From VGBK01 sp043810615 (lineage in GTDB: Bacteria > Actinomycetota > Acidimicrobiia > Spongiisociales > UBA11373): 19,906 nucleotides of DNA. Below, one piece after another: positions 1 to 7,177 of the stretch (positions are counted from its first letter, which is position 1; every line of letters starts with the position of its first letter). The DNA lies in NCBI GenBank assembly GCA_043810615.1, contig JBDROA010000150.1, positions 1 through 19,906 on the forward strand, in the 5' to 3' direction. A program made the position numbers and the translations under genes. The notes beneath the pieces were generated by a model, which was given only the letters and a program-made list of their open reading frames with translations, ran no database searches and was not told where the DNA came from.

Positions 1-170
1 CGCTCGCTCCGATCCGCCTGCTGCGCCGCTCCCCTCACATCGCCCCCACGCCCGCTCACCAGCAGCACCGCCCACCGACGACGCTCCATCTCCGACCCGA
101 AGTACTCCGCCAACACCGCCTCCAGTTCGCCGAGGAACCGACGGGTGAACGATGTCCTGAGGTCAACCCC
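1..170 (-). CDS. possible fragment of a gene leaving the left edge
   Basis: Reading the minus strand leftwards from about position 170, one frame stays open to the window edge. Its composition looks protein-like (TSFTRRFLGELEAVL, then AEYFGSEMERRRWAVLL). The plus-strand frames look like the Ser/Thr/Arg-rich shadow expected opposite a coding strand in GC-rich DNA. A stop (TAG at 173-171) lies just upstream in this frame, and no ATG, GTG or TTG follows until a GTG about 20 codons in. The piece may therefore be the damaged 5' part of a gene or a fragment shifted out of frame. I do not recognise the family. Confidence 0.25.
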
Positions 171-212
171 CTAGCCCTTCTCCGCGCCGCTCCCCGCCCG
201 CCTCCTGCTCCG

Positions 213-218
213 TAGACT
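213..218 (+). promoter_or_regulatory. candidate -10 box giving a leaderless mRNA
   Basis: TAGACT lies six bases before the ATG at 225. Transcription starting about seven bases after a -10 box would begin at the start codon, and there is no Shine-Dalgarno sequence in front of that ATG. Leaderless messages are common in Actinomycetota. No convincing -35 box is visible. Confidence 0.35.
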
Positions 219-224
219 CGGCCC

Positions 225-1094
225 ATGGAGCACCCCTTCCCCGATCCGGCCGCAGTGGCCGCCGCACTCCGCCGCGGCGGCTACCTGGCAGACGATCACA
301 CCGCCCAGGTGGTCTTCCTCGCCACCCGTCTGGCCAAGCCGATCCTGGTGGAGGGCCCCGCCGGGGTGGGCAAGACGGAGCTGGGCAAGGCCCTGGCTGG
401 CGCCCTGGGCCGGCGGCTCATCCGCCTCCAGTGCTACGAGGGCCTCGATGAGGCCAGGGCCCTCTACGAGTGGAACTACCGCAAGCAACTGCTGCGCCTC
501 CAGGCCGACCGGGGGCGGGCCTGGGAGGAGGTGGAGGGGGACATCTTCACCGAGGAGTTCCTGCTCACCCGCCCGCTGCTGGAGGCCATCCGCTCCCCGG
601 AGCCGGTGGTGCTGCTGATAGACGAAGTGGACCGGGTCGAGGTGGAGACCGAGGCGCTGCTCCTGGAGGTCCTCGCCGAGTGGCAGGTGTCGATCCCCGA
701 GCTGGGCACCATCGGCTCCGCCTCCCGCCCGGCAGTCGTGCTCACCTCGAACAACACCCGGGAGCTGTCGGAGGCCCTGAAGCGCCGCTGCCTGTTCCTC
801 CACCTCGGCTACCCGACTGTGGAGCGCGAGAGAGAGATCCTGCTGCAGCGGGTACCCGGGCTGCCCGCCGCCCTGGCCGAGCAGGTGGCCGGCCTGGTGC
901 GGAGCCTGCGACGTCTGCCGCTGCGCAAGGCGCCCTCGGTGAGCGAGGCCATCGACTGGGCGCAGACCCTGCTGGCGCTCGGCGTGGAGCGACTCGACAC
1001 CCGCGCCGCGGTGGACACACTGCACGTGGTGCTCAAGCACCAACCCGACATCGAGAAGGCGGCCGCCGACCTGGAGCCTCCGGGAGGGGGCTGA
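225..1094 (+). CDS. MoxR-type AAA+ ATPase (CoxD-like)
   Basis: The 289-residue product is a complete MoxR-family AAA+ ATPase. Such proteins act as cytosolic ATP-driven chaperones that remodel or activate a target, usually with a VWA partner. Visible motifs are Walker A at residues 44-51 (GPAGVGKT), Walker B around 128-134 (VVLLIDE), a sensor-1 pair of asparagines in VLTSNN near 176-177, and a candidate arginine finger at R187/R188. The ATG at 225 is chosen because the family's N-terminal helix follows it directly. The next gene, a CoxE-like VWA protein, starts 4 bp after the stop, so the two are almost certainly co-translated. The pair resembles CoxD/CoxE of aerobic CO dehydrogenase clusters, but no oxidoreductase subunits are present here, so the client is unknown. 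Confidence 0.9.
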   Translation: MEHPFPDPAAVAAALRRGGYLADDHTAQVVFLATRLAKPILVEGPAGVGKTELGKALAGALGRRLIRLQCYEGLDEARALYEWNYRKQLLRLQADRGRAWEEVEGDIFTEEFLLTRPLLEAIRSPEPVVLLIDEVDRVEVETEALLLEVLAEWQVSIPELGTIGSASRPAVVLTSNNTRELSEALKRRCLFLHLGYPTVEREREILLQRVPGLPAALAEQVAGLVRSLRRLPLRKAPSVSEAIDWAQTLLALGVERLDTRAAVDTLHVVLKHQPDIEKAAADLEPPGGG

Positions 1095-1098
1095 GCCG

Positions 1099-2529
1099 GT
1101 GCTCGACCTGCTCACCGGCTTCATCGGGGAACTGCGGGCGGCGGGGCTTCCGGTGTCCACCGTCGAGGCCATCGACGCCGCCTCCGCCCTCTGTCACACG
1201 AACATGAGCGATCGCCCGGCGGTGCGGGCCTCCCTCGCCGCCACGCTGGTGAAGAGCGCCCGCTACCTCGCCGCCTTCGATACCGCCTTCGAGGCCTACT
1301 TCGGCCGGCGCGCCCCGGAGCCGGGCACGGAAGACGCCAGGACGCGGGAGGCCGCCGATGCGGCGCTGGTGGCCGCCGCTCTGGGGGGAGCGGCCGGCGG
1401 CGACGCCGCGGCCGCCGGGCTGGGGCAAGCCCTGGTGCAGGCGCTCCTCTCCGGGGACCGCGATCTGTTGGCCGCCCTGGCGCGGCAGGCGGTCCGTCTC
1501 CTGGCGGGCATCGAGCCCGGGCGCCCGCTGGGGGCGGCCTACTACCTGTACCGGGTGCTGCGGGGCCTCGACGCCACCGGGTTGCGACGGCGCCTGCGGG
1601 AGGCGGCCGCGGGCGAGCCCGACCCGTTGCGGCGACGGCTGGGGGAGGAGGACCTGGAGGAGCGCTTTGAGGAGTTCCGGAGGGCGCTCGAGGGGGAGAT
1701 CCGCCGCTTGCTGGTGGCCGACCGCGGGGCCCCGGCGGTGGCCCGGGCGCTCCGCCGTCCCTTGCTGGAGGACGCCGACCTGACTTCGGCCACCGCCGCC
1801 GAACTGGCGGAGATCGAACGGGCCCTTCAGCCCCTGGCCCGGCGCCTGGCGGTACGCCTCTCGCGACGCCGCCGCGGAGGCATCGGGCGGCTCGACGTGC
1901 GGCGAACGATGCGAGCTGCGTTGTCCTCCGGGGGAGTCCCGGCGGACCCGCGCTTCCGCCGCCCGCACCCCAGCAAGCCGGAGATACTCCTCCTGTGCGA
2001 CGTGAGCGGGTCGGTGGCCACTTTCGCCCGGTTCACGCTCCAGATGGTGTACGCCCTGGCGAGCCAGTTCACCCGGGTGCAGTCGTTCGCCTTCGTGGAC
2101 GCCCTCGACGAGGTCACCGGCTACTTCGGGCCCGGGACTGACTTCGCCACCGGAGTGCGCCGCATGGGCGACGAGGCCCGGGTGGTGTACTTCGACGGGC
2201 ACTCGGACTACGGGCGGGTGTTCGGCCGGTTCGCCGCCGAGCACCTGGGACGGCTCGGACCGCGCACCACGGTCATCGTCACCGGCGACGCCCGCGCCAA
2301 CTACCGAGACTCCAACCCGGCGGCCCTCGACCGGATCGCCCGCAGCAGCCGGGCCCTGTTCTGGCTGAACCCCGAGCGGCGCGGGGCCTGGGATTCGGGG
2401 GATTCGGTGCTCGGGACCTACCGGCCCGTCTGTGACGGGGTCTACGAGGTGCGCACCTTGCGCCAGTTGGCCGCCTTCGTCGAGCAGGTGGCGCTCCCCA
2501 CGGCCCGTCCCGTGCGCCGGCCGGCCTGA
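1099..2529 (+). CDS. VWA-domain protein, CoxE-like
   Basis: The 476-residue protein has an Ala/Arg/Glu-rich helical N-terminal half and a C-terminal von Willebrand factor A domain. The metal-ion-dependent adhesion site DxSxS is intact as DVSGS at residues 301-305, and the later Thr/Asp-containing strand (VTGDARANYRD) is present. This arrangement is typical of CoxE-family proteins, which partner MoxR ATPases in maturing metalloenzymes or other complexes. The start is GTG 1099, with a purine-rich ribosome site (GGGAGGGGG, 1082-1090) inside the end of the preceding gene. There is no signal peptide, so a cytosolic location is likely. The pair's target cannot be read from this window. Confidence 0.85.
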   Translation: MLDLLTGFIGELRAAGLPVSTVEAIDAASALCHTNMSDRPAVRASLAATLVKSARYLAAFDTAFEAYFGRRAPEPGTEDARTREAADAALVAAALGGAAGGDAAAAGLGQALVQALLSGDRDLLAALARQAVRLLAGIEPGRPLGAAYYLYRVLRGLDATGLRRRLREAAAGEPDPLRRRLGEEDLEERFEEFRRALEGEIRRLLVADRGAPAVARALRRPLLEDADLTSATAAELAEIERALQPLARRLAVRLSRRRRGGIGRLDVRRTMRAALSSGGVPADPRFRRPHPSKPEILLLCDVSGSVATFARFTLQMVYALASQFTRVQSFAFVDALDEVTGYFGPGTDFATGVRRMGDEARVVYFDGHSDYGRVFGRFAAEHLGRLGPRTTVIVTGDARANYRDSNPAALDRIARSSRALFWLNPERRGAWDSGDSVLGTYRPVCDGVYEVRTLRQLAAFVEQVALPTARPVRRPA

Positions 2530-2586
2530 AACGGCCGTTCCCTGGGCCGGGTCGGGCGTGCACCGGGGGCGACTGATCGGTCCGTC

Positions 2587-2615
2587 CTCAAGAGGTGGGT
2601 GAACCCTGACGATGA
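2587..2615 (+). promoter_or_regulatory. candidate sigma-28/FliA-type promoter
   Basis: CTCAAG at 2587-2592 and GACGATGA at 2608-2615 have the order and spacing of actinobacterial FliA/WhiG-type promoters (CTCA, then 15-17 bases, then GCCGA). One base of the -10 core differs. It lies about 60 bp upstream of the receiver-domain gene. This is a pattern match only. Confidence 0.3.
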
Positions 2616-2676
2616 AGGGGTGTACGGCAGTGGGACGGCAGGGCGGGCCGCCCCGGAATAGAGCAGGAGCGTTTCG

Positions 2677-3066
2677 GTGGAGCGAGTACTGGTCGTGGAG
2701 GACTCGGCGGTCATTCAGCGTCTCATCGCGGTCTGCCTGCGGCCGGCCGGGGTGGAGATCGAAAGCCGGACAGACGGCCCGGCGGGCCTCGAGGCGGCGC
2801 TCGGTTCGCCTCCCGACTTGTTGATCCTGGACGTGGGCCTGCCCCAGATGGATGGGTGGGAGGTGCTGGACCGCCTCCGCTCCGACTCCCGCACCCGGTA
2901 CTTGAAGGTGCTCGTTTTGACGGCGCACGCCCAGGAGGAGACCCGGGAACGCGCCGGGCGGGGCGGGGCGGATGCCCTCGTCACCAAGCCCTTCCGGCCC
3001 GAGGATCTGCGCCGTGTCGCCCTCGGCCTGCTGCGTGGCGTCGAAGCCGGTGTCGGCCCGGCCTGA
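2677..3066 (+). CDS. single-domain response regulator (receiver only)
   Basis: The 129-residue product is a bare CheY-like receiver domain. The acidic pocket (E8, D9), the phospho-acceptor D52 (LILDVGLP), switch residue T82 (LTAH) and the conserved K104 (TKPF) are all present, so phosphorylation should be possible. There is no output domain, so it probably acts by protein-protein contact or as a phosphorelay intermediate. The start is GTG 2677, preceded by a good ribosome site (GCAGGAG, 2663-2669). No histidine kinase lies beside it. A possible sigma-28-like promoter upstream would hint at motility or development, but this is speculative. Confidence 0.88.
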   Translation: MERVLVVEDSAVIQRLIAVCLRPAGVEIESRTDGPAGLEAALGSPPDLLILDVGLPQMDGWEVLDRLRSDSRTRYLKVLVLTAHAQEETRERAGRGGADALVTKPFRPEDLRRVALGLLRGVEAGVGPA

Positions 3067-3161
3067 GGGAGCGCGTCGCAGGGCGCGGCTCGTCGGAGCT
3101 CGCATCGACCGGGAGCCGGATCTTGGCCGCGGGGGAGCACCTCGTGCCCTCTCCGCAGGTC

Positions 3162-3191
3162 TTGCCTCACCCGAGGGCTCGTCCCTATTCT
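3162..3191 (+). promoter_or_regulatory. candidate vegetative promoter of the M23/nadD operon
   Basis: TTGCCT at 3162-3167 and TATTCT at 3186-3191 are separated by 18 bases, which is acceptable for a housekeeping sigma factor. A start about seven bases later would give a leader of roughly 40 bases before the ATG at 3238. No other promoter-like pair stands out in the 171-bp gap from 3067 to 3237. Confidence 0.35.
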
Positions 3192-3237
3192 GTGTCGGGA
3201 CCACGCGCTACCTTGAGCGCAGAGCGCGGCGCCCGAC

Positions 3238-3706
3238 ATGGTGTTCGTGCTCGCCCTCGCCCTCGCCCTCGCCCATCTGCCCCCGGCGCCCGCCTGTCCG
3301 GCGGCACCCCCGGTGCCGGGGGTAGTGGTCCGCCCCTTCGCCCCTCAGGGGCCGTACGCCGGCCACTGGGGGGTCGACCTGAAGGCCGAGGAGGGCACGC
3401 CGGTGGTGGTCGTGGCGGCCGGGGCCGTGACCTTCGCCGGATCCGTGGCCGGGCGTCTCAGCGTAACCGTGCACCACGGGGGCGGGGTGCGTACCTCGTA
3501 CTCCTACCTCTCGTCGGTGTCCGTCGTCGGCGGGCAGGCAGTGGCAGCAGGAACCGCGCTGGGGGCATCCGGGATCGACCACGGGATCGAGGCGCTGCAC
3601 TTGTCGCTGCGGGTGGGGCAGGGCTACGTGGACCCGCTGCGGTGGCTGGAGTGCCGCCTGGCCCCGCCGGGAGCCGCCGGGCACCTCGCTCCCGCCCCCA
3701 CCCCCT
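3238..3706 (+). CDS. secreted M23-like (LytM) protein, 3' end unclear
   Basis: ATG 3238 opens a short hydrophobic signal sequence (Leu/Ala-rich, residues 2-14), and an in-frame TGA at 3214 excludes an earlier start. The first 140 or so residues then match an M23/LytM peptidase fold. HWGVD at 43-47 supplies two zinc ligands and LH at 120-121 the third. The first His of the usual HxH motif is Ala119, and the His of the usual YAHL motif is Tyr (YSYL), so hydrolysis of peptidoglycan peptides is doubtful. The M23 part ends near YVDPLRWL, about 3645. No stop follows in this frame until 4524, deep inside the next genes. I end the feature just before nadD. The open tail is more likely an indel, real or from assembly, than a genuine 428-residue protein. 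Confidence 0.6.
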
Positions 3707-4291
3707 ATGCTTCGCACCGTGCGTCGCGGCATCCTGGGCGGCACGTTCGATCCTCCGCACCTCGCCCACCTGGTGGCCGGCGAGGCGGCGTTTCGCGAGC
3801 TGAGCCTCGACGTGGTCACCTTCCTCCCCGCCGGCCGCCCGTGGCAGAAGGCCGATCTCGGGGTGAGCCCCGCCGGCCACCGCTGGGAGATGACCCGGCG
3901 GGGGGTGGCGGGGGCGGGCTACTTCGAGGCCGACGATCGCGAGGTGAGGCGCGACGGCTGGACCTACACCGCCGACACGCTGGCCACTTTCCCGGATCAC
4001 GAGGAACTGGTCCTGATCCTGGGGGCCGACGCCGCGGCCGGTCTCCCCACCTGGCATTCGCCCGAGTCCGTGCTGGGGAGGGTGCGGCTGGCGGTCATGG
4101 AGCGCCCCGGGGTGGATCGGGCGGCAGTGGAGGCGGCGGTGGGGCCGGTGCAGTGGCTGCACACCCCGCTGCTGGGGATCAGCGGCACCATGCTGCGGTC
4201 CCGGCGGCGGGCCGGGCTCAGCCTGCGCTTCCTGGTGCCCGACCCGGTCCTGGCCTACGTCGAGTCTGCCGGGTTGTATGCCCCCGCCTAG
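3707..4291 (+). CDS. nadD: nicotinate-nucleotide adenylyltransferase
   Basis: The 194-residue enzyme transfers AMP from ATP to nicotinate mononucleotide to make deamido-NAD, the penultimate step of NAD synthesis, in the cytosol. Clear motifs are the nucleotidyltransferase signature GGTFDPPHLAHL near residues 11-22, the LILGAD...WH block, and ISGTMLRSR near the C-terminus (the family's ISSTxIR, here with Gly). Length is normal. ATG 3707 is used; GTG 3719 in the same frame is an alternative that places the signature closer to the N-terminus. Neither has a Shine-Dalgarno site because the preceding bases are almost all C, so translation may depend on ribosomes arriving from the upstream frame. 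The stop overlaps the next gene by 14 bp. Confidence 0.93.
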   Translation: MLRTVRRGILGGTFDPPHLAHLVAGEAAFRELSLDVVTFLPAGRPWQKADLGVSPAGHRWEMTRRGVAGAGYFEADDREVRRDGWTYTADTLATFPDHEELVLILGADAAAGLPTWHSPESVLGRVRLAVMERPGVDRAAVEAAVGPVQWLHTPLLGISGTMLRSRRRAGLSLRFLVPDPVLAYVESAGLYAPA

Positions 4292-5486
4292 CAGGCACCG
4301 CTGGTGGTGGGCGGCGGGGATGCTGGCGGCGGCGGCGCTGGCCGCGGGCGGCTGGGCGGCGCGGGGCCCGCTCGAAGAGGCTGCCGGCTGGGCTTCCGCC
4401 CGGGTGCAGGAGGCCACCGGGGTCGTCGAGGGCTGGACGACCCGGCTCCGGGAGATCGCCGCCACCGTGCCGGAAGCGGAGATCGAGGAGCGCACCGACG
4501 TTCCCGGCTCGCGCTCCGCCCTGATCGTGCTGGGCCGGGGGCCGGGCGACTGCGCCTTTGCCCTCCTGGCGGTCTCGCCCGAAGGGCCGCCCACCCTCAC
4601 CCTGCTGCCGCCGACCCTTCTCGGGGTGGTGCCCGGTTACGGCGAGTTCACCCTGGCCGAGGCGCTGGCGTTCGAGGGGCCGGACCTGGCGGCGCTGGCG
4701 GTCACGAACGAGCTCGGGGTGCGCATCGACCACGTGCTCCCGCTGCCCCCCGGGGCCCTGGCGGAGTCTCTGCCCGGCGCCGTGGCCCTGGACCTGCCCG
4801 CGCCCTTGTTCGCCGCCGAGGACGGGGGCCTGGTGCAGATCCTGGGGTCGGGGCCGCAGCAGCTCGCGCCGTCCGGCGTCGAGATGCTGCTGGTCAGTGC
4901 CGGGGCCGGAGACCCCTTCGAATGGCTGCAGCGGCAGGCGGCGGCGTGGCGCGGGATCCTGGCCGTCGTGGCAGCCGACCCGGCCGTGGCCGACCGCATC
5001 GCCGCCCCGCTCGTCTCCGGGGGCACCGCGGTGGCCGACCTGCTGCTGGCGGCGGCGACTGCCGAGGACCTGCTCCTGGGGGCGCTTCCGGTGGACAGGG
5101 TCACCACCGTCACCGGTGAGGCCCTCGCCCTATCGGCCGGGGCGGCCACGGAGTTCGTGCCCGCCCGCCTCGGCCACCTGCTGCTGCGGGCCGGGGAGCG
5201 CCCCCGGGTCGAGGTGCTCAACGGCAACGGGCGCATCGGGGCCACGCGGGTGGTGGCCGAGGCCGTGGTACGCCGCGGCTTCCGGGTGGTGCGCACCGAC
5301 AACGCCGATCGCTTCGACTACGCCACCACTCTGGTGATCGCCCAGGGGGATGAGGCGCGGGAGGCGGCATGGGAGGTAGCGGGAATCGTGGGGGCGGCGG
5401 CGGTGTACCTGGAGGAAGCCGCTCCGTCTCTGGTGGTCGAAGTCAGTATCATCGTGGGCTTGGACATCCCGGCCGGGGAGGCGTAG
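4278..5486 (+). CDS. membrane-anchored LCP-like/LytR_C protein
   Basis: The 402-residue protein starts 14 bp before the nadD stop. It has one N-terminal membrane anchor (residues 9-28), a region shaped like an LCP (LytR-CpsA-Psr) domain, and a C-terminal LytR_C domain from about residue 311 (VEVLNGNG ... NADRFDY). LCP enzymes attach wall polymers to peptidoglycan using conserved Arg and Asp residues. Here the usual PRD motif is PPT (residues 111-113), although the following PGYG and the later GVRIDH stretches still align, so catalysis is probably lost. A gene of this type between nadD and rsfS is a common actinobacterial order. A wall-related scaffold or binding role is an inference. Confidence 0.8.
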   Translation: MPPPSRHRWWWAAGMLAAAALAAGGWAARGPLEEAAGWASARVQEATGVVEGWTTRLREIAATVPEAEIEERTDVPGSRSALIVLGRGPGDCAFALLAVSPEGPPTLTLLPPTLLGVVPGYGEFTLAEALAFEGPDLAALAVTNELGVRIDHVLPLPPGALAESLPGAVALDLPAPLFAAEDGGLVQILGSGPQQLAPSGVEMLLVSAGAGDPFEWLQRQAAAWRGILAVVAADPAVADRIAAPLVSGGTAVADLLLAAATAEDLLLGALPVDRVTTVTGEALALSAGAATEFVPARLGHLLLRAGERPRVEVLNGNGRIGATRVVAEAVVRRGFRVVRTDNADRFDYATTLVIAQGDEAREAAWEVAGIVGAAAVYLEEAAPSLVVEVSIIVGLDIPAGEA

Positions 5487-5519
5487 GCCCTGCATCCCGA
5501 AACGACGACCGCAGCTCAA

Positions 5520-5855
5520 TTGGCTGCCGCCGCCATCGACGACAAGAAGGGCCTCGGGATCGTCCTGCTCGACGTGTCGGCCCTGCTGGTCATCACCGAC
5601 ATCTTCGTTATCGCCTCGGGGACCTCGCGACGCCACGTCGTCACCCTGGCAGAGGAGGTCGAGGCGCAGCTCAAGAGCCTGGGGCGCCGCCCGTTGCGGA
5701 CCGAGGGCCTGGTGGACGCCACCTGGGCGCTCCTCGACTACGGGGATTTCGTGGTCCACGTCTTCGACGAGCTCACCCGGCGGTTCTACGACCTGGAGCG
5801 GCTCTGGATGGATGCGCCGCGCACCGACTTCGACCCGGCCGCCGTCCGGGCCTGA
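5520..5855 (+). CDS. rsfS: ribosomal silencing factor RsfS
   Basis: The product of 111 residues (121 if started earlier) is a complete RsfS/YbeB/Iojap protein. It binds L14 on the large ribosomal subunit and blocks subunit joining when nutrients are scarce. The family core is clear: DDKKG, DVS, then ITDIFVIASGTSRRH, with the conserved WALLDYGDFVVHVF later on. Coordinates use TTG 5520, the only ATG/GTG/TTG candidate in frame upstream of the conserved core. However, TTG 5520 has no ribosome site, whereas CTG 5490 has an excellent one (GGGGAGG, 5475-5481) eight bases upstream and lies just behind the preceding stop. The true start is therefore probably the rare CTG, adding ten residues. Confidence 0.92.
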   Translation: MAAAAIDDKKGLGIVLLDVSALLVITDIFVIASGTSRRHVVTLAEEVEAQLKSLGRRPLRTEGLVDATWALLDYGDFVVHVFDELTRRFYDLERLWMDAPRTDFDPAAVRA

Positions 5856-5874
5856 GCGCCCTCCTGCCGCTCCG

Positions 5875-6945
5875 TCACTGTCGTCGCCCCAGGCGCCGCG
5901 CCGTCACCCGGGCGAACCGGGAGAGCCGGGTGGCCGTCTGGGCCATGGAGCCCGCCGCGCCGGGGGCGAAGGCCTCGATCACCAGGACCGGCCGGGTCGC
6001 CGGGGCCCACTCCAGCTTCCAGGGTTCGGCGGCGCCGCAGAACTCGTAGGACCGCAGGCCCGTCGCGAAGGCCCGCTCCAGCATGTGGAGGCGCAGCAGC
6101 AGCCCGGGGGAGAGGCCGGTGAAGGCGGGGTCGTAGCCGGTCTTGAGCAGGAAGTGGCGTCCCCCGGCCTCGAACGCCAGGTCGAAGGCCAGGGCCCGGC
6201 CGTCGAGGCGCAGGAAGGCCAGGCGCAGCCAGCCTCGCTCTGCCCCCCAGGCGGCCACCCGGCGGTAGAAGCCGGCCACGGCCGGGTCGGAGGCTATGGC
6301 CGTCCCCGCCCGTCCCTTCCAGCCGGCGGCTTCGACGGCGAAGGCCTCCTCGAGCAAGGGCATCAGCCGGTCGGGTCCATCGAACACCTCGTGGGTCACG
6401 GCTCCGGCCGTTTCGAGGCGCCGGGACCGGCGGCGCAACTCGCTGCGCCGGTGGGTGGAGAGCGAGGCCAGGTAGTCCTCCCAGGGTCCCTGGAGCATTA
6501 CGTAGGGGGACTCCAACCGGGCCCGGGAGGCGAGGCGGTAGCCGGCCGCCGCCAGGGCGGCGACGGCGCTCTCGGCGGTGGGTTCGCCCGCCAGCACGAA
6601 GTCGACGGTTACCCGGCGACGGCCGGTCTGGGCCAGCGCCGCGACCAGTGTCTCGAGGGCCGACCCGTTCTCGGCCACGGCCTCCACCCAGGGAGTGTGC
6701 CAGTCGGCCGGGGTGCGGACCCGCCCCCGTTCCCCCACCACGGGCAGGAGTCCGGCCAGCCGGGGGCCGCACCAGGCGGTGAGTGCCTCGAGGCGGAGGC
6801 CGGCGGCTTCGGCCCAGGGCAGGACCCATCCGGGCCGGGCGAACGGCGGCGCCCCGGCCCGGTCGGCGAGATCGTCCCAGGCGGCGGCAAGGGCGTCGTC
6901 CACCACCCGGCGGACGACGGTCGGGACCGTGGTCGCAGTGTCCAT
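5875..6945 (-). CDS. CelD/BcsL-type acetyltransferase (GNAT fold)
   Basis: The 356-residue protein matches the long GNAT/FemAB-like family annotated as CelD/BcsL acetyltransferases. Recognisable parts are the N-terminal half ending near YVMLQGPWEDYLASL, the Arg-rich segment HRRSELRRRSRR, the central WKGRAGTAI block, and the C-terminal GNAT half with RLAFLRLDGRALAFDL and the KTGYDPAF strand. Members transfer acyl groups to polysaccharides or other surface molecules; the substrate is unknown here. It has no signal peptide or membrane segment. The gene converges on rsfS with a 19-bp gap and stands alone, starting from ATG 6945. Nothing suggests a wall-polymer cluster around it. Confidence 0.78.
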   Translation of the reverse strand: MDTATTVPTVVRRVVDDALAAAWDDLADRAGAPPFARPGWVLPWAEAAGLRLEALTAWCGPRLAGLLPVVGERGRVRTPADWHTPWVEAVAENGSALETLVAALAQTGRRRVTVDFVLAGEPTAESAVAALAAAGYRLASRARLESPYVMLQGPWEDYLASLSTHRRSELRRRSRRLETAGAVTHEVFDGPDRLMPLLEEAFAVEAAGWKGRAGTAIASDPAVAGFYRRVAAWGAERGWLRLAFLRLDGRALAFDLAFEAGGRHFLLKTGYDPAFTGLSPGLLLRLHMLERAFATGLRSYEFCGAAEPWKLEWAPATRPVLVIEAFAPGAAGSMAQTATRLSRFARVTARRLGRRQ

Positions 6946-7029
6946 CGAGATCCCATCGGCCCCGGGATGGGGAACCTGAGCGGGTCGTGGTGGGCCCGTC
7001 TCACCGGGTGCTCCGGCCGCGCCGGCTGA

Positions 7030-7035
7030 TACAAT
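7030..7035 (+). promoter_or_regulatory. candidate -10 box of the tRNA-Ala gene
   Basis: TACAAT matches the -10 consensus in five of six positions, and its 3' end lies 13 bases before the tRNA. The -35 region at normal spacing (7007-7012) does not resemble the consensus. Confidence 0.45.
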
Positions 7036-7048
7036 GCCGCCCGCACCG

Positions 7049-7121
7049 GGGGCTGTAGCTCAGTTGGCAGAGCGCTTGCATGGCATGCAAGAGGCCAGGG
7101 GTTCAAATCCCCTCAGCTCCA
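7049..7121 (+). tRNA. tRNA-Ala (anticodon GGC)
   Basis: A complete 73-base cloverleaf can be drawn. The acceptor arm is GGGGCTG pairing with CAGCTCC and contains the G3:U70 wobble pair that identifies alanine tRNAs. The anticodon arm CTTGC/GCAAG encloses the loop ATGGCAT, giving anticodon GGC at 7082-7084, which reads GCC. The T arm is AGGGG/CCCCT with loop TTCAAAT, and the discriminator is A7121. The following bases are CCG, so CCA is not fully encoded and must be added after transcription. Confidence 0.97.
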
Positions 7122-7177
7122 CCGGGGCGCCGCCGCCGTCGGGGCGCATTCGTCTCGCGGGCGAGGAGAGAGGCCCG

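Noticed and set aside
2521..2550. CCGGCC/GGCCGG inverted repeat at the end of the VWA gene as a terminator
   Set aside because: The arms are only 6 bp, a competing palindrome (AACGGCCGTT) lies between them, and short GC palindromes are frequent in this DNA.
1033..3204. A 723-codon minus-strand frame across the VWA and receiver genes
   Set aside because: It is antisense to two clearly recognised genes, with Arg/Pro/Gly/His-biased composition and no motif.
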